A program made the position numbers and the translations under genes. A stretch of DNA of 64,000 bases from Acidocella sp. (GTDB lineage: Bacteria; Pseudomonadota; Alphaproteobacteria; Acetobacterales; Acetobacteraceae). Within the stretch, counting starts at the first letter, position 1; each line of letters opens with the position of its first letter. Location of the stretch: positions 1 through 64,000 of the forward strand of contig DAIDEE010000061.1 of NCBI GenBank assembly GCA_027308685.1, written 5' to 3'. Shown here piece after piece: positions 51,818 to 64,000 of the stretch. The notes under the pieces were generated by a model, which was given only the letters and a program-made list of their open reading frames with translations, searched no databases and was not told the DNA's origin.

Positions 51818-52645
51818 ATGCTGATCGCCAGAACAATAAACGACCTCAACAGCGCCCGCGCCACGCTCGGCTCCGCCATCGGTTTCGTGCCCACTATGGG
51901 CGCCTTACACCAGGGGCACCTCGCGCTCATTGAAGCCGCCAAAGCCAACGGCGCCAAAGTTGCCGCCAGTATTTTCGTGAATCCCACGCAATTTGGCCCG
52001 AGCGAGGACTTCACCCGCTACCCCCGCACCGAAGAAGCTGACCTCGAAAAGCTCGAAGCCGCTGGCTGCCATCTGGTCTGGCTGCCCGATGTCGCCACCA
52101 TGTACCCGCCCGAGGGTGCCACCGCCATCACGCTGTCTGGCCCGGCCACCCGTTGGGAGGGTGTCCTCCGCCCCGGACACTTCGCCGGAGTCGCCACCGT
52201 GGTCGCTAAACTTTTCGGCCAGGTCCGCCCTACCCACGCCTATTTCGGTGAAAAAGATTTCCAGCAGGTGCAGGTCATCACCCGCATGGTGGCGGACCTG
52301 TTGTTGCCGGTGGAAATCGTCGCCATTCCCACCATCCGCGAGACTGATGGCCTGGCACTCTCATCACGCAACCGCTTCCTCTCACCCGAAGACCGCGCCC
52401 GTGCGCCGATGCTGTACGCCACACTGCGCAGCGCCGCCGCCCACATCGCGGCTGGCGAAGATGTCACAAAAACTCTTGAAACAGCCTGCAACAATCTGTC
52501 TGCCGCCAACCTGACACCAGATTATTTTAACCTCGTCGACGCGCGTTCGCTTGAACCCATGACTATTTTCACAGCCCCCGCCCGTATCCTGGCCGCCGCC
52601 AAACTAGGTCCCATCCGGCTGCTGGACAATATCGCAGTCGGTTAA
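51818..52645 (+). CDS. panC: Pantoate--beta-alanine ligase
   Basis: IGFVPTMGALHQGHLALI; SIFVNPTQFGPSEDFTRYPRT. Confidence 0.96.
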   Translation: MLIARTINDLNSARATLGSAIGFVPTMGALHQGHLALIEAAKANGAKVAASIFVNPTQFGPSEDFTRYPRTEEADLEKLEAAGCHLVWLPDVATMYPPEGATAITLSGPATRWEGVLRPGHFAGVATVVAKLFGQVRPTHAYFGEKDFQQVQVITRMVADLLLPVEIVAIPTIRETDGLALSSRNRFLSPEDRARAPMLYATLRSAAAHIAAGEDVTKTLETACNNLSAANLTPDYFNLVDARSLEPMTIFTAPARILAAAKLGPIRLLDNIAVG

Positions 52646-52710
52646 AACGCCACCGCCAGTTCCAGACTCGCCGCGGCCTGGCTGATTAAACATAAGCCCG
52701 TCAATGTAAT

Positions 52711-53355
52711 TCACTCCGCTGCCGCCCGCAGCGCCGCCCCACCCGCCAGCGGTGCCAGCGGCAACGCCAGCACCAGCATCGCCGCCAACATCAGCAACGG
52801 CGCTTGCGGATGCGTTGACGTCACCGCCGCGCAGCCAAATATCAGCACCGGAATCATCAAAGGCAGCGTAATCAGCGGCATCAGCACCGCCGAGCGCCGC
52901 GCTCCTAGCGTGATCGCCCCCGCCATGGTGCCCAGCAGCGAGAGCAGCATAGTTCCCGGTAGCAAAGTCAGCAGTAGCATCGGTACTGCCTCCGCCGGCA
53001 TCCGCAGCATCACCGCCAGCGGTGCGGCGATCAGCAGCAGCGGTAAGCCGGTGGTCAGCCAATGCGCCAGCGTTTTCATCGAAACCACGCCGCCCGCTGA
53101 CAACCCCGAGAGCAGCAATAAATCCAGCGTGCCATCCTCAAAATCCGCGCCAAACAGCCTGTCCAGCGGCAACAGCGCCGCCAGCAGCGCACATACCCAC
53201 ACAACGCCCGGCGCAATCGCGCTCAAGGTCCGCGCATCCGGCCCTAGCGCAAACGGAAACAACGTCGCCGCGATCACAAAAAACAACAAAGCCGCCGCGG
53301 TGTCAGACGCATGACGCCATGCCAGCCGCAATTCCCGCCCCAGTAGCCGCCTCAC
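52711..53355 (-). CDS. ccmB: Heme exporter protein CcmB
   Basis: GPDARTLSAIAPGVVWVCALLAALLPLDRLFGADFEDGTLDLLLLSG. Confidence 0.93.
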   Translation of the reverse strand: MRRLLGRELRLAWRHASDTAAALLFFVIAATLFPFALGPDARTLSAIAPGVVWVCALLAALLPLDRLFGADFEDGTLDLLLLSGLSAGGVVSMKTLAHWLTTGLPLLLIAAPLAVMLRMPAEAVPMLLLTLLPGTMLLSLLGTMAGAITLGARRSAVLMPLITLPLMIPVLIFGCAAVTSTHPQAPLLMLAAMLVLALPLAPLAGGAALRAAAE

Positions 53356-53897
53356 AAGTTCAAAGTCCTGGCCTCGGGTAAATCCAGCGGCGTATGGGTG
53401 CTGGCGATAATCATACCGCCGGCCTGCAAATGCCCTGCGAACACCGCGCCCAGCATGGCAATCGAGCGCGTATCCAGCCCGTTGGTCGGCTCATCCAGCA
53501 GCCATAACGGCGCCTTTGAGGCGATCACCCGCGCCAGCGCCAGCCGCCGTTTCTGCCCGGCCGAAAGCAGCTTTGCCGGCAAATCTCGAAAGGATTCCAG
53601 CCCCATTGCCGCCAAAGCCGCCGCTTCGGCCACATGCTCACCCACACACAGCGCCAGTTTCACCGCGTCCAGGTGCCCCAGCCATGAGATTCGCTTGGCG
53701 TGCGTTGGCAAATCATCCAGCGCATCTTCGCCGTTCCACAGTAACCGCCCCGCCGCCAGCGGCGTCAGCCCTGCCACCGCCCGCAACAACGAGGATTTCC
53801 CAGCCCCGTTCGGCCCGCGCAACAGCAATGCCCCGCCCGCTGGCACAGCAAAGCCAACATCGCGAAAAACCAGCCGTTCCCCGCGAAACACCGCCAA
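53352..53897 (-). CDS. ccmA: Heme exporter ATP-binding protein CcmA
   Basis: GPNGAGKSSLLRAVAGLTPLAAGRLLWNG; LLSAGQKRRLALARV. Confidence 0.92.
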   Translation of the reverse strand: MAVFRGERLVFRDVGFAVPAGGALLLRGPNGAGKSSLLRAVAGLTPLAAGRLLWNGEDALDDLPTHAKRISWLGHLDAVKLALCVGEHVAEAAALAAMGLESFRDLPAKLLSAGQKRRLALARVIASKAPLWLLDEPTNGLDTRSIAMLGAVFAGHLQAGGMIIASTHTPLDLPEARTLNL

Positions 53898-54009
53898 ACT
53901 CTCTGCTAATAACAGTGTAAGAAAACCTTTCGTATCAATAGACGGACCTATCCGGCTATGGTTAAAGCCGGACGGTATTTACTGCTTTAATAGAAGGTAA
54001 CATCAATCC

Positions 54010-56697
<2,688 letters not shown>

Positions 56698-56715
56698 CAC
56701 CGCGCCTACAACAAT

Positions 56716-56745
56716 AAAAAAGGGGACCTCACGGTCCCCTTTTTT
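56716..56745 (+). terminator. Rho-independent terminator of acnA
   Basis: AAAAAAGGGGACC-TCAC-GGTCCCCTTTTTT. Confidence 0.93.
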
Positions 56746-56770
56746 ACGCCTTCAGCCTTCCTAGCAACGT

Positions 56771-56801
56771 CGTCATACCCGCGCTGGCGGGCATATTTTT
56801 C
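56771..56801. repeat. Intergenic hairpin repeat, copy 4 (diverged): CGTCATACCCGCGCTGGCGGGCATATTTTTC
   Basis: Same core layout as copies 1-3; one stem mismatch. Confidence 0.65.
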
Positions 56802-56802
56802 C

Positions 56803-57267
56803 CTAGCCCCGCCCGCGATAACCCGGCACGCCCTGCTCCGGCAACCAAACACCTTCCGGCGGCGTGCCGGTTTGCCAGAACACATCAATCGGAATCCCAC
56901 CGCGCGGGTACCAATAACCACCAATCCGCAACCACACCGGGTTCAGCAGGGCAACAATCCGGTCCGCGATCATCATGGTGCAGGCTTCATGAAACGCCCC
57001 ATGATTACGAAAACTCTGCAAAAATAACTTCAGCGATTTACTCTCAACCAGCCACTCACCCGGAATATAATCAATCACGATATGCGCGAAATCCGGCTGC
57101 CCGGTGATCGGGCACAACGAGGTAAATTCCGGGCAGGTAAAGCGCACCATAAAATGCTTGCCCGCAGTCTTGGCGGCAACCCGCTCCAGCATCGCCGCTT
57201 CCGGTGAAACCGGCATACCAGTTGCGGCACCAAGCTGGTTTAAGTTTTGATAGCGATCATCTGTCAT
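56803..57267 (-). CDS. queF: NADPH-dependent 7-cyano-7-deazaguanine reductase QueF
   Basis: [48 protein letters not shown]. Confidence 0.95.
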   Translation of the reverse strand: MTDDRYQNLNQLGAATGMPVSPEAAMLERVAAKTAGKHFMVRFTCPEFTSLCPITGQPDFAHIVIDYIPGEWLVESKSLKLFLQSFRNHGAFHEACTMMIADRIVALLNPVWLRIGGYWYPRGGIPIDVFWQTGTPPEGVWLPEQGVPGYRGRG

Positions 57268-57269
57268 CT

Positions 57270-57974
57270 TTATCCGCCCGCCGAAAATTTATGAAACCCC
57301 TGCGCCCGCAACTCACACGCCGGGCACGTCCCACAGCCATAGCCCCACGCATGCCGGGTGCTACGTTCGCCATGATAACAAGTATGAGTTTCACTCACGA
57401 TCATCTCAACCAACTTGTCCCCACCGAGGTTTTTCGCAAGCGCCCAGGTGGCGGCCTTATCAATCCACATCAGCGGCGTATGCAGCACAAATTGCCGCGC
57501 CATCCCGATATTCAGTGCCAGCTGCATGGCTTTTACTGAATCATCGCGGCAATCCGGGTAGCCGGAAAAATCCGTCTCACACATGCCACCCACAATATGC
57601 CTGGCGCCACGCCGGTACGCCAGCATCGCCGCAAAAGTAAGGAACACCAGATTCCGCCCCGGCACGAATGTCGTCGGCAGCCCCTCAGCGTTCATCGCAA
57701 TCTCAATGTCCTGGGTCAACGCACTCTCGGCCACCGCGCCCAGCACCGAGAGATCAATCACATGGTCCGCCCCCAGCCGTGCCCGCCAATCGGCATTCAC
57801 GCCCCACATCGCCTCGCGCACCGGCGCGCGGCACGTCATTTCAACCGCATGCCGCTGGCCATATACAAACCCGATCGTCTCAACCGATCCAAACTTATCC
57901 AGCGCCCAGGCCAAACAGGTGGTGGAATCCTGCCCACCGGAAAACAACACCAGCGCCTTGCCATCATCCAGCAT
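57270..57974 (-). CDS. queC: 7-cyano-7-deazaguanine synthase QueC
   Basis: [19 protein letters not shown]-terminal [14 protein letters not shown]; start set at internal ATG. Confidence 0.95.
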   Translation of the reverse strand: MLDDGKALVLFSGGQDSTTCLAWALDKFGSVETIGFVYGQRHAVEMTCRAPVREAMWGVNADWRARLGADHVIDLSVLGAVAESALTQDIEIAMNAEGLPTTFVPGRNLVFLTFAAMLAYRRGARHIVGGMCETDFSGYPDCRDDSVKAMQLALNIGMARQFVLHTPLMWIDKAATWALAKNLGGDKLVEMIVSETHTCYHGERSTRHAWGYGCGTCPACELRAQGFHKFSAGG

Positions 57975-58344
57975 GGGGTGCCGGCCCGTAATAGATGCAG
58001 CCTTCAAAACAACTATCCCGGTGCACAATAACCTTGTGCAGACCCGGCATATGTCGCGCCAGTTGCTGCCAGATAAACCTTGCCAGATGCTCCAAAGTCG
58101 GCGCGCCAAGCTCGGCAATCTCGTTTAGAAAATGATGATCAAGCTGGGCGCGAACATCACCCATCATGGCCTCCACCTGCCCTAAATCGGTAATCCAGCC
58201 TTGCGGCCCCGGCTCACCGCGCAGAAAAATCTGCGCACGATAGGAATGCCCATGCAGCCGTGAATAGCGCCCACCGGAGGTGCTGCTATCTTCCAGCGCG
58301 TGCGCCGCCTCAAAGCGGAATTCCTTAAAAATTTCAAACATCAT
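57964..58344 (-). CDS. queD: 6-carboxy-5,6,7,8-tetrahydropterin synthase QueD
   Basis: [11 protein letters not shown]...[16 protein letters not shown]...[22 protein letters not shown]. Confidence 0.95.
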   Translation of the reverse strand: MMFEIFKEFRFEAAHALEDSSTSGGRYSRLHGHSYRAQIFLRGEPGPQGWITDLGQVEAMMGDVRAQLDHHFLNEIAELGAPTLEHLARFIWQQLARHMPGLHKVIVHRDSCFEGCIYYGPAPHAG

Positions 58345-58351
58345 CTGGCCT

Positions 58352-58981
58352 TTATGGAATACCGGTTATTTTATGCGTTTGCAGGCTCAACTGCCATTGT
58401 GGATGCGCCATGCAATATGCAATCGCCGCGGCGGTGTTTTGCGCCACGTGCGGGCCATCCATCGGCTGCAAATAAAAATGCCCAAACGCCGTATCAGCAA
58501 AGCGCTCGGGCATCGCATCAGCCTGCGGAAATACCAACTTCAACTCATCACCACCTGCCAGCAGCAAAGGCGCATTGGCCTTCGGGCTCACACATACCCA
58601 ATCAATCCCCGCGGGGGCAGTAACCGTGCCGTTGGTCTCAACCGCAATTTCAAACCCGGCCGCATGCAGCGCATTCACTAAGGCAGCATCAAGCTGCAAT
58701 AATGGTTCACCGCCGGTGCACACCACAAAGCGCCTCGCATCGCCTAGCCAAGCTCTGGCGATGGCCGCCACCAGCATGGCCGGGCTTTCAAACTTGCCGC
58801 CACCCGCGCCATCAGTCCCGATAAAATCCGTATCGCAAAACTTACATACCGCCGCATCGCGGTCTGCCTCGCGGCCAGACCATAAATTGCACCCTGCAAA
58901 CCGGCAAAATACCGCCGCCCGTCCAGCATGGCGGCCTTCGCCTTGTAGCGTATAAAAAATCTCTTTTACGGCATAGGTCAC
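58352..58981 (-). CDS. queE: 7-carboxy-7-deazaguanine synthase QueE
   Basis: IFYTLQGEGRHAGRAAVFCRFAGCNLW radical-SAM region; CTGGEPLLQLD; GTG start. Confidence 0.95.
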   Translation of the reverse strand: MTYAVKEIFYTLQGEGRHAGRAAVFCRFAGCNLWSGREADRDAAVCKFCDTDFIGTDGAGGGKFESPAMLVAAIARAWLGDARRFVVCTGGEPLLQLDAALVNALHAAGFEIAVETNGTVTAPAGIDWVCVSPKANAPLLLAGGDELKLVFPQADAMPERFADTAFGHFYLQPMDGPHVAQNTAAAIAYCMAHPQWQLSLQTHKITGIP

Positions 58982-59010
58982 GGCTAGTGGTTTCCATCAG
59001 AGCCTGACCG

Positions 59011-59052
59011 TTTGAGGGTGAATCGCCAACGATTCAACCTCAAAGGTGAATC
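59011..59052. promoter_or_regulatory. Overlapping alternative hairpins upstream of queE
   Basis: Hairpin A 59011-59044 (TTTGAGG-g-TGAATCG-CCAA-CGATTCA-a-CCTCAAA); hairpin B 59031-59052 (GATTC-a-ACCT-CAA-AGGTGAATC) shares bases with A. Confidence 0.5.
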
Positions 59053-59183
59053 AGTCTCGTATAAATAAGTTAGAGGGCGCTTGTTGTTTCGAGTTGATGC
59101 AATTTTACATCAACCCCAAAGAAACGCACTCCAGACCAATTGCCTTTTGAATGTTTCAGCAACATCGAGCAACAACCAACCGC

Positions 59184-59813
59184 CTACCCCAACAAAGCCC
59201 GCAACTGCTCCAGCGCCGTCAGCGTGTCGCTCAGCAACGCCCGCAGCCGCTCGGCCTCCGGGTCAGCCTTCTGGCGAACCAGCACGCGGGCCTGCGCCGG
59301 CCGCAGATTATCTGAACGAACGGTCTGGGCTGGCTCTGCAGGCAACAAACCCGGCATCGGCAATTGGGGGGGCATCTCGGGTGGCTTGCGCATCGGCTCA
59401 GGTTCCGTGGTCATCGTACGTTCCACCTCGGCGGCCAAACGCTCCTCCGCCGACGCCGGTGGGATATCTTCATGCAACGCCCCACCACCTTCACGCAACA
59501 GCCTTTGCACGCCTTTAATGGTATAACCCTGCGTATAGAGCAAATCCGCCACGCGCCTGAGCAGCAAAACATCCTCGGGCCGGTAATAACGCCGCCCGCC
59601 ACCGCGCTTAAGCGGCCTTACCTGAGGAAATTTAGTCTCCCAGAATCGTAACACATGCTGCGGCACGTGCAGTTCATCAGCCACTTCGCTGATGGTACGA
59701 AACGCATCAGCCGACTTCCGGGTACGCCCGCGGGCGGCATCCGCAGAATGTGCATCATCTAGATGCCCCTCGGTGAAGTCTTCATCCCCGTGATCCAATT
59801 TCATCGGGCTCAA
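59184..59813 (-). CDS. MerR family transcriptional regulator
   Basis: [51 protein letters not shown]. Confidence 0.93.
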   Translation of the reverse strand: MSPMKLDHGDEDFTEGHLDDAHSADAARGRTRKSADAFRTISEVADELHVPQHVLRFWETKFPQVRPLKRGGGRRYYRPEDVLLLRRVADLLYTQGYTIKGVQRLLREGGGALHEDIPPASAEERLAAEVERTMTTEPEPMRKPPEMPPQLPMPGLLPAEPAQTVRSDNLRPAQARVLVRQKADPEAERLRALLSDTLTALEQLRALLG

Positions 59814-60118
59814 TGTTCGCGCGGCGTGGTATCAGGTGCATTCACAGCATCGCGCAGCATCTGGCTGGGCCGGAATACCAAAACCCGGCGCGGCAGAATG
59901 GGAACCTCCACCCCGGTTTTCGGATTCCGGCCAATCCGGCGGCCCTTTTGGCGCACCGAAAAGGTCCCAAACCCACTGATTTTAACAGATTTTCCCTGCA
60001 TTAACGCATCTGCCACACGGGCTAACATCGACTCCAGCAAATCAGCCGATTCGTTACGAGATAACCCAACCGTGGCATAAATCGCCTCAGTGAGTTGAGC
60101 GCGTGTCAAAGTATTCAT
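59810..60118 (-). CDS. ihfA: Integration host factor subunit alpha
   Basis: [29 protein letters not shown]...[21 protein letters not shown]. Confidence 0.95.
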   Translation of the reverse strand: MNTLTRAQLTEAIYATVGLSRNESADLLESMLARVADALMQGKSVKISGFGTFSVRQKGRRIGRNPKTGVEVPILPRRVLVFRPSQMLRDAVNAPDTTPREH

Positions 60119-60171
60119 TTTACAAGATTAGCACGCGATTTGGCGCGGTCAAGAAATCCTTGACCAACCTC

Positions 60172-61152
60172 TCACAAACGCAATAAGGCCGAGCCCCACG
60201 TTAAACCACCGCCTAAGGCTTCTAACAGAACTAATTGCCCAGGCAGGATTCTACCGTCCGACACAGCCTGGTGCAGCGCCAGAGGTATCGAAGCGGCAGA
60301 CGTATTGGCATGCTGGTCCACCGTCACCACCACGCGCTCAGGTGGCAGGCCTAATTTTTTGCCAACGCCATCAATGATCCGCAAATTCGCCTGGTGCGGT
60401 ACCAGCCAGTCAATATCCTTATTTGTCATGCCATTAACGGCCAAAGCTTCATTCACAGCGGCAGCCAGCAGGGTCACCGCATGGCGAAACACCTCACGGC
60501 CGTTCATCACCAGTTTACCAGATTTATCAGGCTGCCCCACCGCGCCATCCACGTAGAGCATCTCAGCCAGGCGGCCATCGGAATGCAAATGTGTCGAAAG
60601 CAAACCCGGCCCGCCCAGCGGTACATCCTTGGCCTGCAACAGCACTGCCGCCGCCCCATCGCCGAACAGCACACAGGTGCCACGGTCCTCAAAATTCAAA
60701 ATCCGCGAATAAACCTCTGAGCCGATCACAAGAACGTTACTAACCTGCCCGGCCCGGATCATCGCATCCGCCACTGACAGCCCAAAAATGAACCCGGAAC
60801 ACGCCGCCGCCAGATCAAACCCAAACGCCTTATGCGCCCCGATCGCGGCCTGCACATGCACAGCGGTCGCCGGAAACGCCTGGTCCGGGGTCGAAGTGGC
60901 CAAAATAATTGCATCGACAGCCAATGCCTCAACACCAGCCTTATCCAGCGCCTCGCGGGCCGCTGCGGCACCCATAAAGGCAGCCGATTCATGCGGAGCC
61001 GAAAAATGCCGCTGCTTGATCCCGGTACGTTCGGTGATCCACGCATCCGAGGTATCAACCTTCGCGGCCATCTCGGCATTGCTGACAACCTTGCCGGGCA
61101 GATAATGGCCAACCCCGGTTAATACGGCACGCCGGATCATAGCCTCAGACAT
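60172..61152 (-). CDS. fabH: 3-oxoacyl-ACP synthase III
   Basis: DLAAACSGFIFGLSVADAMI (active Cys); WLVPHQANLRIIDGVGKKLGL; start set at MSEAMIRR. Confidence 0.95.
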   Translation of the reverse strand: MSEAMIRRAVLTGVGHYLPGKVVSNAEMAAKVDTSDAWITERTGIKQRHFSAPHESAAFMGAAAAREALDKAGVEALAVDAIILATSTPDQAFPATAVHVQAAIGAHKAFGFDLAAACSGFIFGLSVADAMIRAGQVSNVLVIGSEVYSRILNFEDRGTCVLFGDGAAAVLLQAKDVPLGGPGLLSTHLHSDGRLAEMLYVDGAVGQPDKSGKLVMNGREVFRHAVTLLAAAVNEALAVNGMTNKDIDWLVPHQANLRIIDGVGKKLGLPPERVVVTVDQHANTSAASIPLALHQAVSDGRILPGQLVLLEALGGGLTWGSALLRL

Positions 61153-62197
61153 TCGATACCGCGCCTGCCTCTGGCGCCAAAATAGCCTGGTCCAATGCCG
61201 CCAGCCCCTCAATAATCATCTGGTTAAAATCGTGGGTAATCATGTCCAGCGCCACATCAACCGCGTGAGCAAAACCCTCGGCATCAGTACCGCCATGAGA
61301 CTTCACCACAACGCCGTTCAAACCCAGCAACACCGCGCCATTGTAGCGCCTGGGGTCCAGCCATTCCTTCAAACGCTGCAAGCCACCCCGCGCCAGCACA
61401 TAGCCGGCCCGCGCCAATGGCCCGGAAGTAAACACTTTCTTCAGCAACTCGCCCACCAGCTTCAGCGCGCCCTCGCCAGTCTTCAACGCCACATTACCGG
61501 TAAACCCATCGGTCACAACCACATCCACCGTCCCGGCGGCGATGTCATGGCCTTCAACAAATCCGTAAAACTGCTTGCCAATCGGGCTGTCGCGTAAGGT
61601 GGCGGCGGCCGAGCGCAGGGTTTCATCACCCTTGCCTTCCTCAGATCCAATATTCAGCAAGCCAAAGCTCGGGGCGGGCAAGCCCAGCACTACTTTGGCA
61701 AAAATCTCGCCCATCAGGGCAAATTCGACCAAATTACGGGCGTCATAAACAACATTCAGCCCCAAATCGAGCATCACCACGTCACCCTTGGCTGACGGCC
61801 CGATCGCTGCCATCGCCGGCCGGTCAATGCCCTTCAGGGTTTTCAATACAATTTTGGAGAGCGCCAGCAGCGCCCCAGTATTCCCCGCCGAGATCACCCC
61901 GGCAGCCTCACCCGCCAGCACCGCGTCAATGGCGCGCCGCATCGAGCTATCGCGCAACCGCAACGCAATAGTGGGCTTCATATCGCCAGTAATGGTCTCA
62001 GTGGCATGGTGCAGGACCGACTGCGCCTTCAGGCGCTTGGTCTTGGCCACCAGCGGACCGATAACGGTCTCATCGCCGTAAATCAGGAATTTCGCCAGCG
62101 GCTGACGTACTGCCGCAATTTCAAGCCCGGCAATCACCATTGCCGGCGCATCGTCTCCCCCCATGGCATCAACCGCCAACACATTGCTCCGGCTCAT
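61145..62197 (-). CDS. plsX: Phosphate acyltransferase PlsX
   Basis: LAVDAMGGDDAPAMVIAGLEIA; GVISAGNTGALLAL. Confidence 0.96.
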   Translation of the reverse strand: MSRSNVLAVDAMGGDDAPAMVIAGLEIAAVRQPLAKFLIYGDETVIGPLVAKTKRLKAQSVLHHATETITGDMKPTIALRLRDSSMRRAIDAVLAGEAAGVISAGNTGALLALSKIVLKTLKGIDRPAMAAIGPSAKGDVVMLDLGLNVVYDARNLVEFALMGEIFAKVVLGLPAPSFGLLNIGSEEGKGDETLRSAAATLRDSPIGKQFYGFVEGHDIAAGTVDVVVTDGFTGNVALKTGEGALKLVGELLKKVFTSGPLARAGYVLARGGLQRLKEWLDPRRYNGAVLLGLNGVVVKSHGGTDAEGFAHAVDVALDMITHDFNQMIIEGLAALDQAILAPEAGAVSNV

Positions 62198-62243
62198 TTC
62201 ACACCGTTCGGTCTAAAAATACGCGGGGGGAGGCTGTCAAAAA

Positions 62244-62447
62244 TCAGATACGCACGACGCCCTTGGCGGTTTTGCCAGAAGCCACCACTTCGCGATTGTC
62301 ATAGTGACCGCAATGCGCACACACATGATGCGGGCGCTTCAACTCGCCGCAATTACCACATTCAGCGTGGGATTCAGCACGCAGAGCCAAGTGGCTGCGG
62401 CGCATACCAGCGCGTGACGGGGAAGTCTTTCTCTTAGGAACGGCCAT
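62244..62447 (-). CDS. rpmF: 50S ribosomal protein L32
   Basis: [22 protein letters not shown]. Confidence 0.97.
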   Translation of the reverse strand: MAVPKRKTSPSRAGMRRSHLALRAESHAECGNCGELKRPHHVCAHCGHYDNREVVASGKTAKGVVRI

Positions 62448-62579
62448 AGTAAATTACGCCTTGAAAAAACGGTAAAGGATGTACGAGAGGCGCGGCGTAG
62501 CAGACCCATCAGCGCATCGCAAGTATCCCATCATGCAAGCCACATTCCCACCCTCGCTCTGGCTCGGTATAGCGGTATC

Positions 62580-63203
62580 ATGAACGTCACCTCCTCACTC
62601 ATCTCCTTCACCCTGGCCGCAACCCTACTCACCATCACTCCTGGCCTGGACACCGCGATGATCCTGCGCACCAGCATGACCCAAAGCGCCAAAACCGCCA
62701 CAAAAGCCGGTTTGGGTATTATTGCTGGTTGTCTGGTCTGGGGGGCTGCCGTCGCGGTCGGACTCGGCCTGCTGATCACCGCCTCGCCCTTGGCTTTCGG
62801 AGCATTGAAATGGGCGGGGGCCATCTATCTGGTCTGGTTTGGTGTGCAACTATTCCGCCAGCCCCGGCTTTACCTTGGTCACACAACCGCCGTCGCGGCC
62901 GGGCCGCAGCGCAACTGGATCATAAAGGGCCTCCTGCAAAACCTACTGAACCCTAAAATCGGGGTCTTTTATGTTTCGTTCCTGCCGCAATTTGTGCCGC
63001 CCACCATGCCTGCGGTCAGCTACACCTTCTTTTTAGCGGTGGTTCACGCCAGCCTGACAATCATCTGGTTCGCCATCTTGATCACAGCCACCCGGCCCAT
63101 CGCCCGGCTATTACAGCGCCCCGGCTTTATAAAGACCATCGACCGCCTGACCGGCTGCGTCTTCATCGCCTTCGGGGCTCGTCTTGCTTTGGCACAGCGT
63201 TAA
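62580..63203 (+). CDS. LysE family translocator
   Basis: TLLTITPGLDTAMILRTSMTQSAKTATKAGLGIIAGC; LLQNLLNPKIGVFYVSFLPQF. Confidence 0.92.
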   Translation: MNVTSSLISFTLAATLLTITPGLDTAMILRTSMTQSAKTATKAGLGIIAGCLVWGAAVAVGLGLLITASPLAFGALKWAGAIYLVWFGVQLFRQPRLYLGHTTAVAAGPQRNWIIKGLLQNLLNPKIGVFYVSFLPQFVPPTMPAVSYTFFLAVVHASLTIIWFAILITATRPIARLLQRPGFIKTIDRLTGCVFIAFGARLALAQR

Positions 63204-63238
63204 AAACAACAATTAAACGGCGTTGGTAAGCCACCATG

Positions 63239-63649
63239 CTAATCGTACTTATTACTTCCCTTGGTCCCAGGGACAAAAAGGAGAACCAGAACGGGAACTA
63301 AAAGGAGTATTTTATCGACAATGGCCACAATGGGAAGCGATACCATCACTAAAATCGGCCAGCCCACGTAGAGACCCATAATCCAGATCATATGATACCC
63401 GGGCAAATTCATGTCATGGAGCCGTTTCACGGCGACCGAGGCGCCGGCCCATAGCGCCAAAACAGTAATCAAAAGAAATAAAATCAACGCCAATATGATC
63501 ACAATCTCACTGCCGTGGGCATGGCCAAAAGAATGTAAATAGTCCCCCACATACTCCAGAAACGTTAAAATCGCCGTGAACAAAACCGACCAGCCGAAAT
63601 AAGCCAGCCGTCCCATCCGCCCGGAAAAATCAAAAAATCGGTCAATCAC
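63239..63649 (-). CDS. DUF805 domain membrane protein
   Basis: FFDFSGRMGRLAYFGWSVLF; AVKRLHDMNLPGYH. Confidence 0.88.
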   Translation of the reverse strand: MIDRFFDFSGRMGRLAYFGWSVLFTAILTFLEYVGDYLHSFGHAHGSEIVIILALILFLLITVLALWAGASVAVKRLHDMNLPGYHMIWIMGLYVGWPILVMVSLPIVAIVDKILLLVPVLVLLFVPGTKGSNKYD

Positions 63650-63746
63650 AGCCTGCCCCTCTATTTATTTCCAGGCTGAAATGGCGGCTGATTGCAGAAA
63701 CGCAATGAGACGATTTTGGACGACCATGAACCGGCGACGCTGCGAC

Positions 63747-64000
63747 TTAAACCTCCGGCTTTTTGAACGCCAGCAGAGCGGCCATCGGCCCGCTTGTCTC
63801 CTCCTCGCCGAAGCCTTCCGGCAGCTTGGCCCCTGGCTTGCGCGGGTAAGGGTCCAGCACCAGCGCCAGTTGCTCGGCCAGCACCGCGCCTAAATCAATC
63901 GCCTCACCGGCATAGGGGATCTCATCGGGGCCTTCGAGCGTCTCGGCATCCAACACCAGGGGCTCGCCTTCGCGCACCTTCGCCGAGGGCACAAACCGCA
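63747..64000 (-). CDS. DUF177/YceD family protein, C-terminal part (5' end outside window)
   Basis: EAIDLGAVLAEQLALVLDPYPRKPGA; frame stays open to the window edge. Confidence 0.8.
   Translation of the reverse strand, partial: RFVPSAKVREGEPLVLDAETLEGPDEIPYAGEAIDLGAVLAEQLALVLDPYPRKPGAKLPEGFGEEETSGPMAALLAFKKPEV

Noticed and set aside
58982-59100. preQ1-I riboswitch upstream of queE
   Set aside because: The GAGG...CCCTC pairing superficially resembles one, but the loop is a long internal hairpin and the conserved preQ1-I core and A-rich tail arrangement are missing.
63681-63893. Plus-strand ORF overlapping the DUF177 gene
   Set aside because: Antisense to a recognisable DUF177 C-terminus.

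Overview
The window is a gene-dense alphaproteobacterial chromosomal segment. Gene content and order suggest Acetobacteraceae/Rhodospirillales, but this is inferred, not searched. Most of it is core metabolism: class I ribonucleotide reductase (nrdAB), gltA, purC-purS-purQ-purL, mnmA/fdx/cysteine desulfurase/cysE, panC, cydDC, ccmAB, acnA, queE-D-C-F, ihfA, fabH, plsX, rpmF and one tRNA-Pro(GGG). I see no CRISPR array, phage, transposase, defence island or rRNA, and no obvious large novel system. The most interesting signals are smaller. (1) Two FNR/FixK-type boxes (TTGACCCACGTCAA and TTGATATTCATCAA) lie at nearly the same distance from a CTAA-containing -10-like element and from the start codon. 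One precedes an AhpD-like/DUF2202 gene pair; the other precedes a five-gene PHB-synthase/FabI/MaoC-Pta/AckA operon. (2) A histidine-kinase-like protein keeps its H-box but has lost its ATP-binding motifs, and converges and overlaps with a lone receiver gene. (3) A stand-alone EAL-domain protein has several metal ligands substituted, with a palindrome just upstream. (4) Mutually exclusive hairpins occupy the leader of the preQ0 operon. (5) Tandem NrdR-like boxes precede nrdA. (6) Dispersed hairpin repeats lie between genes. Protein names come from reading the translations by eye; no database search was run.
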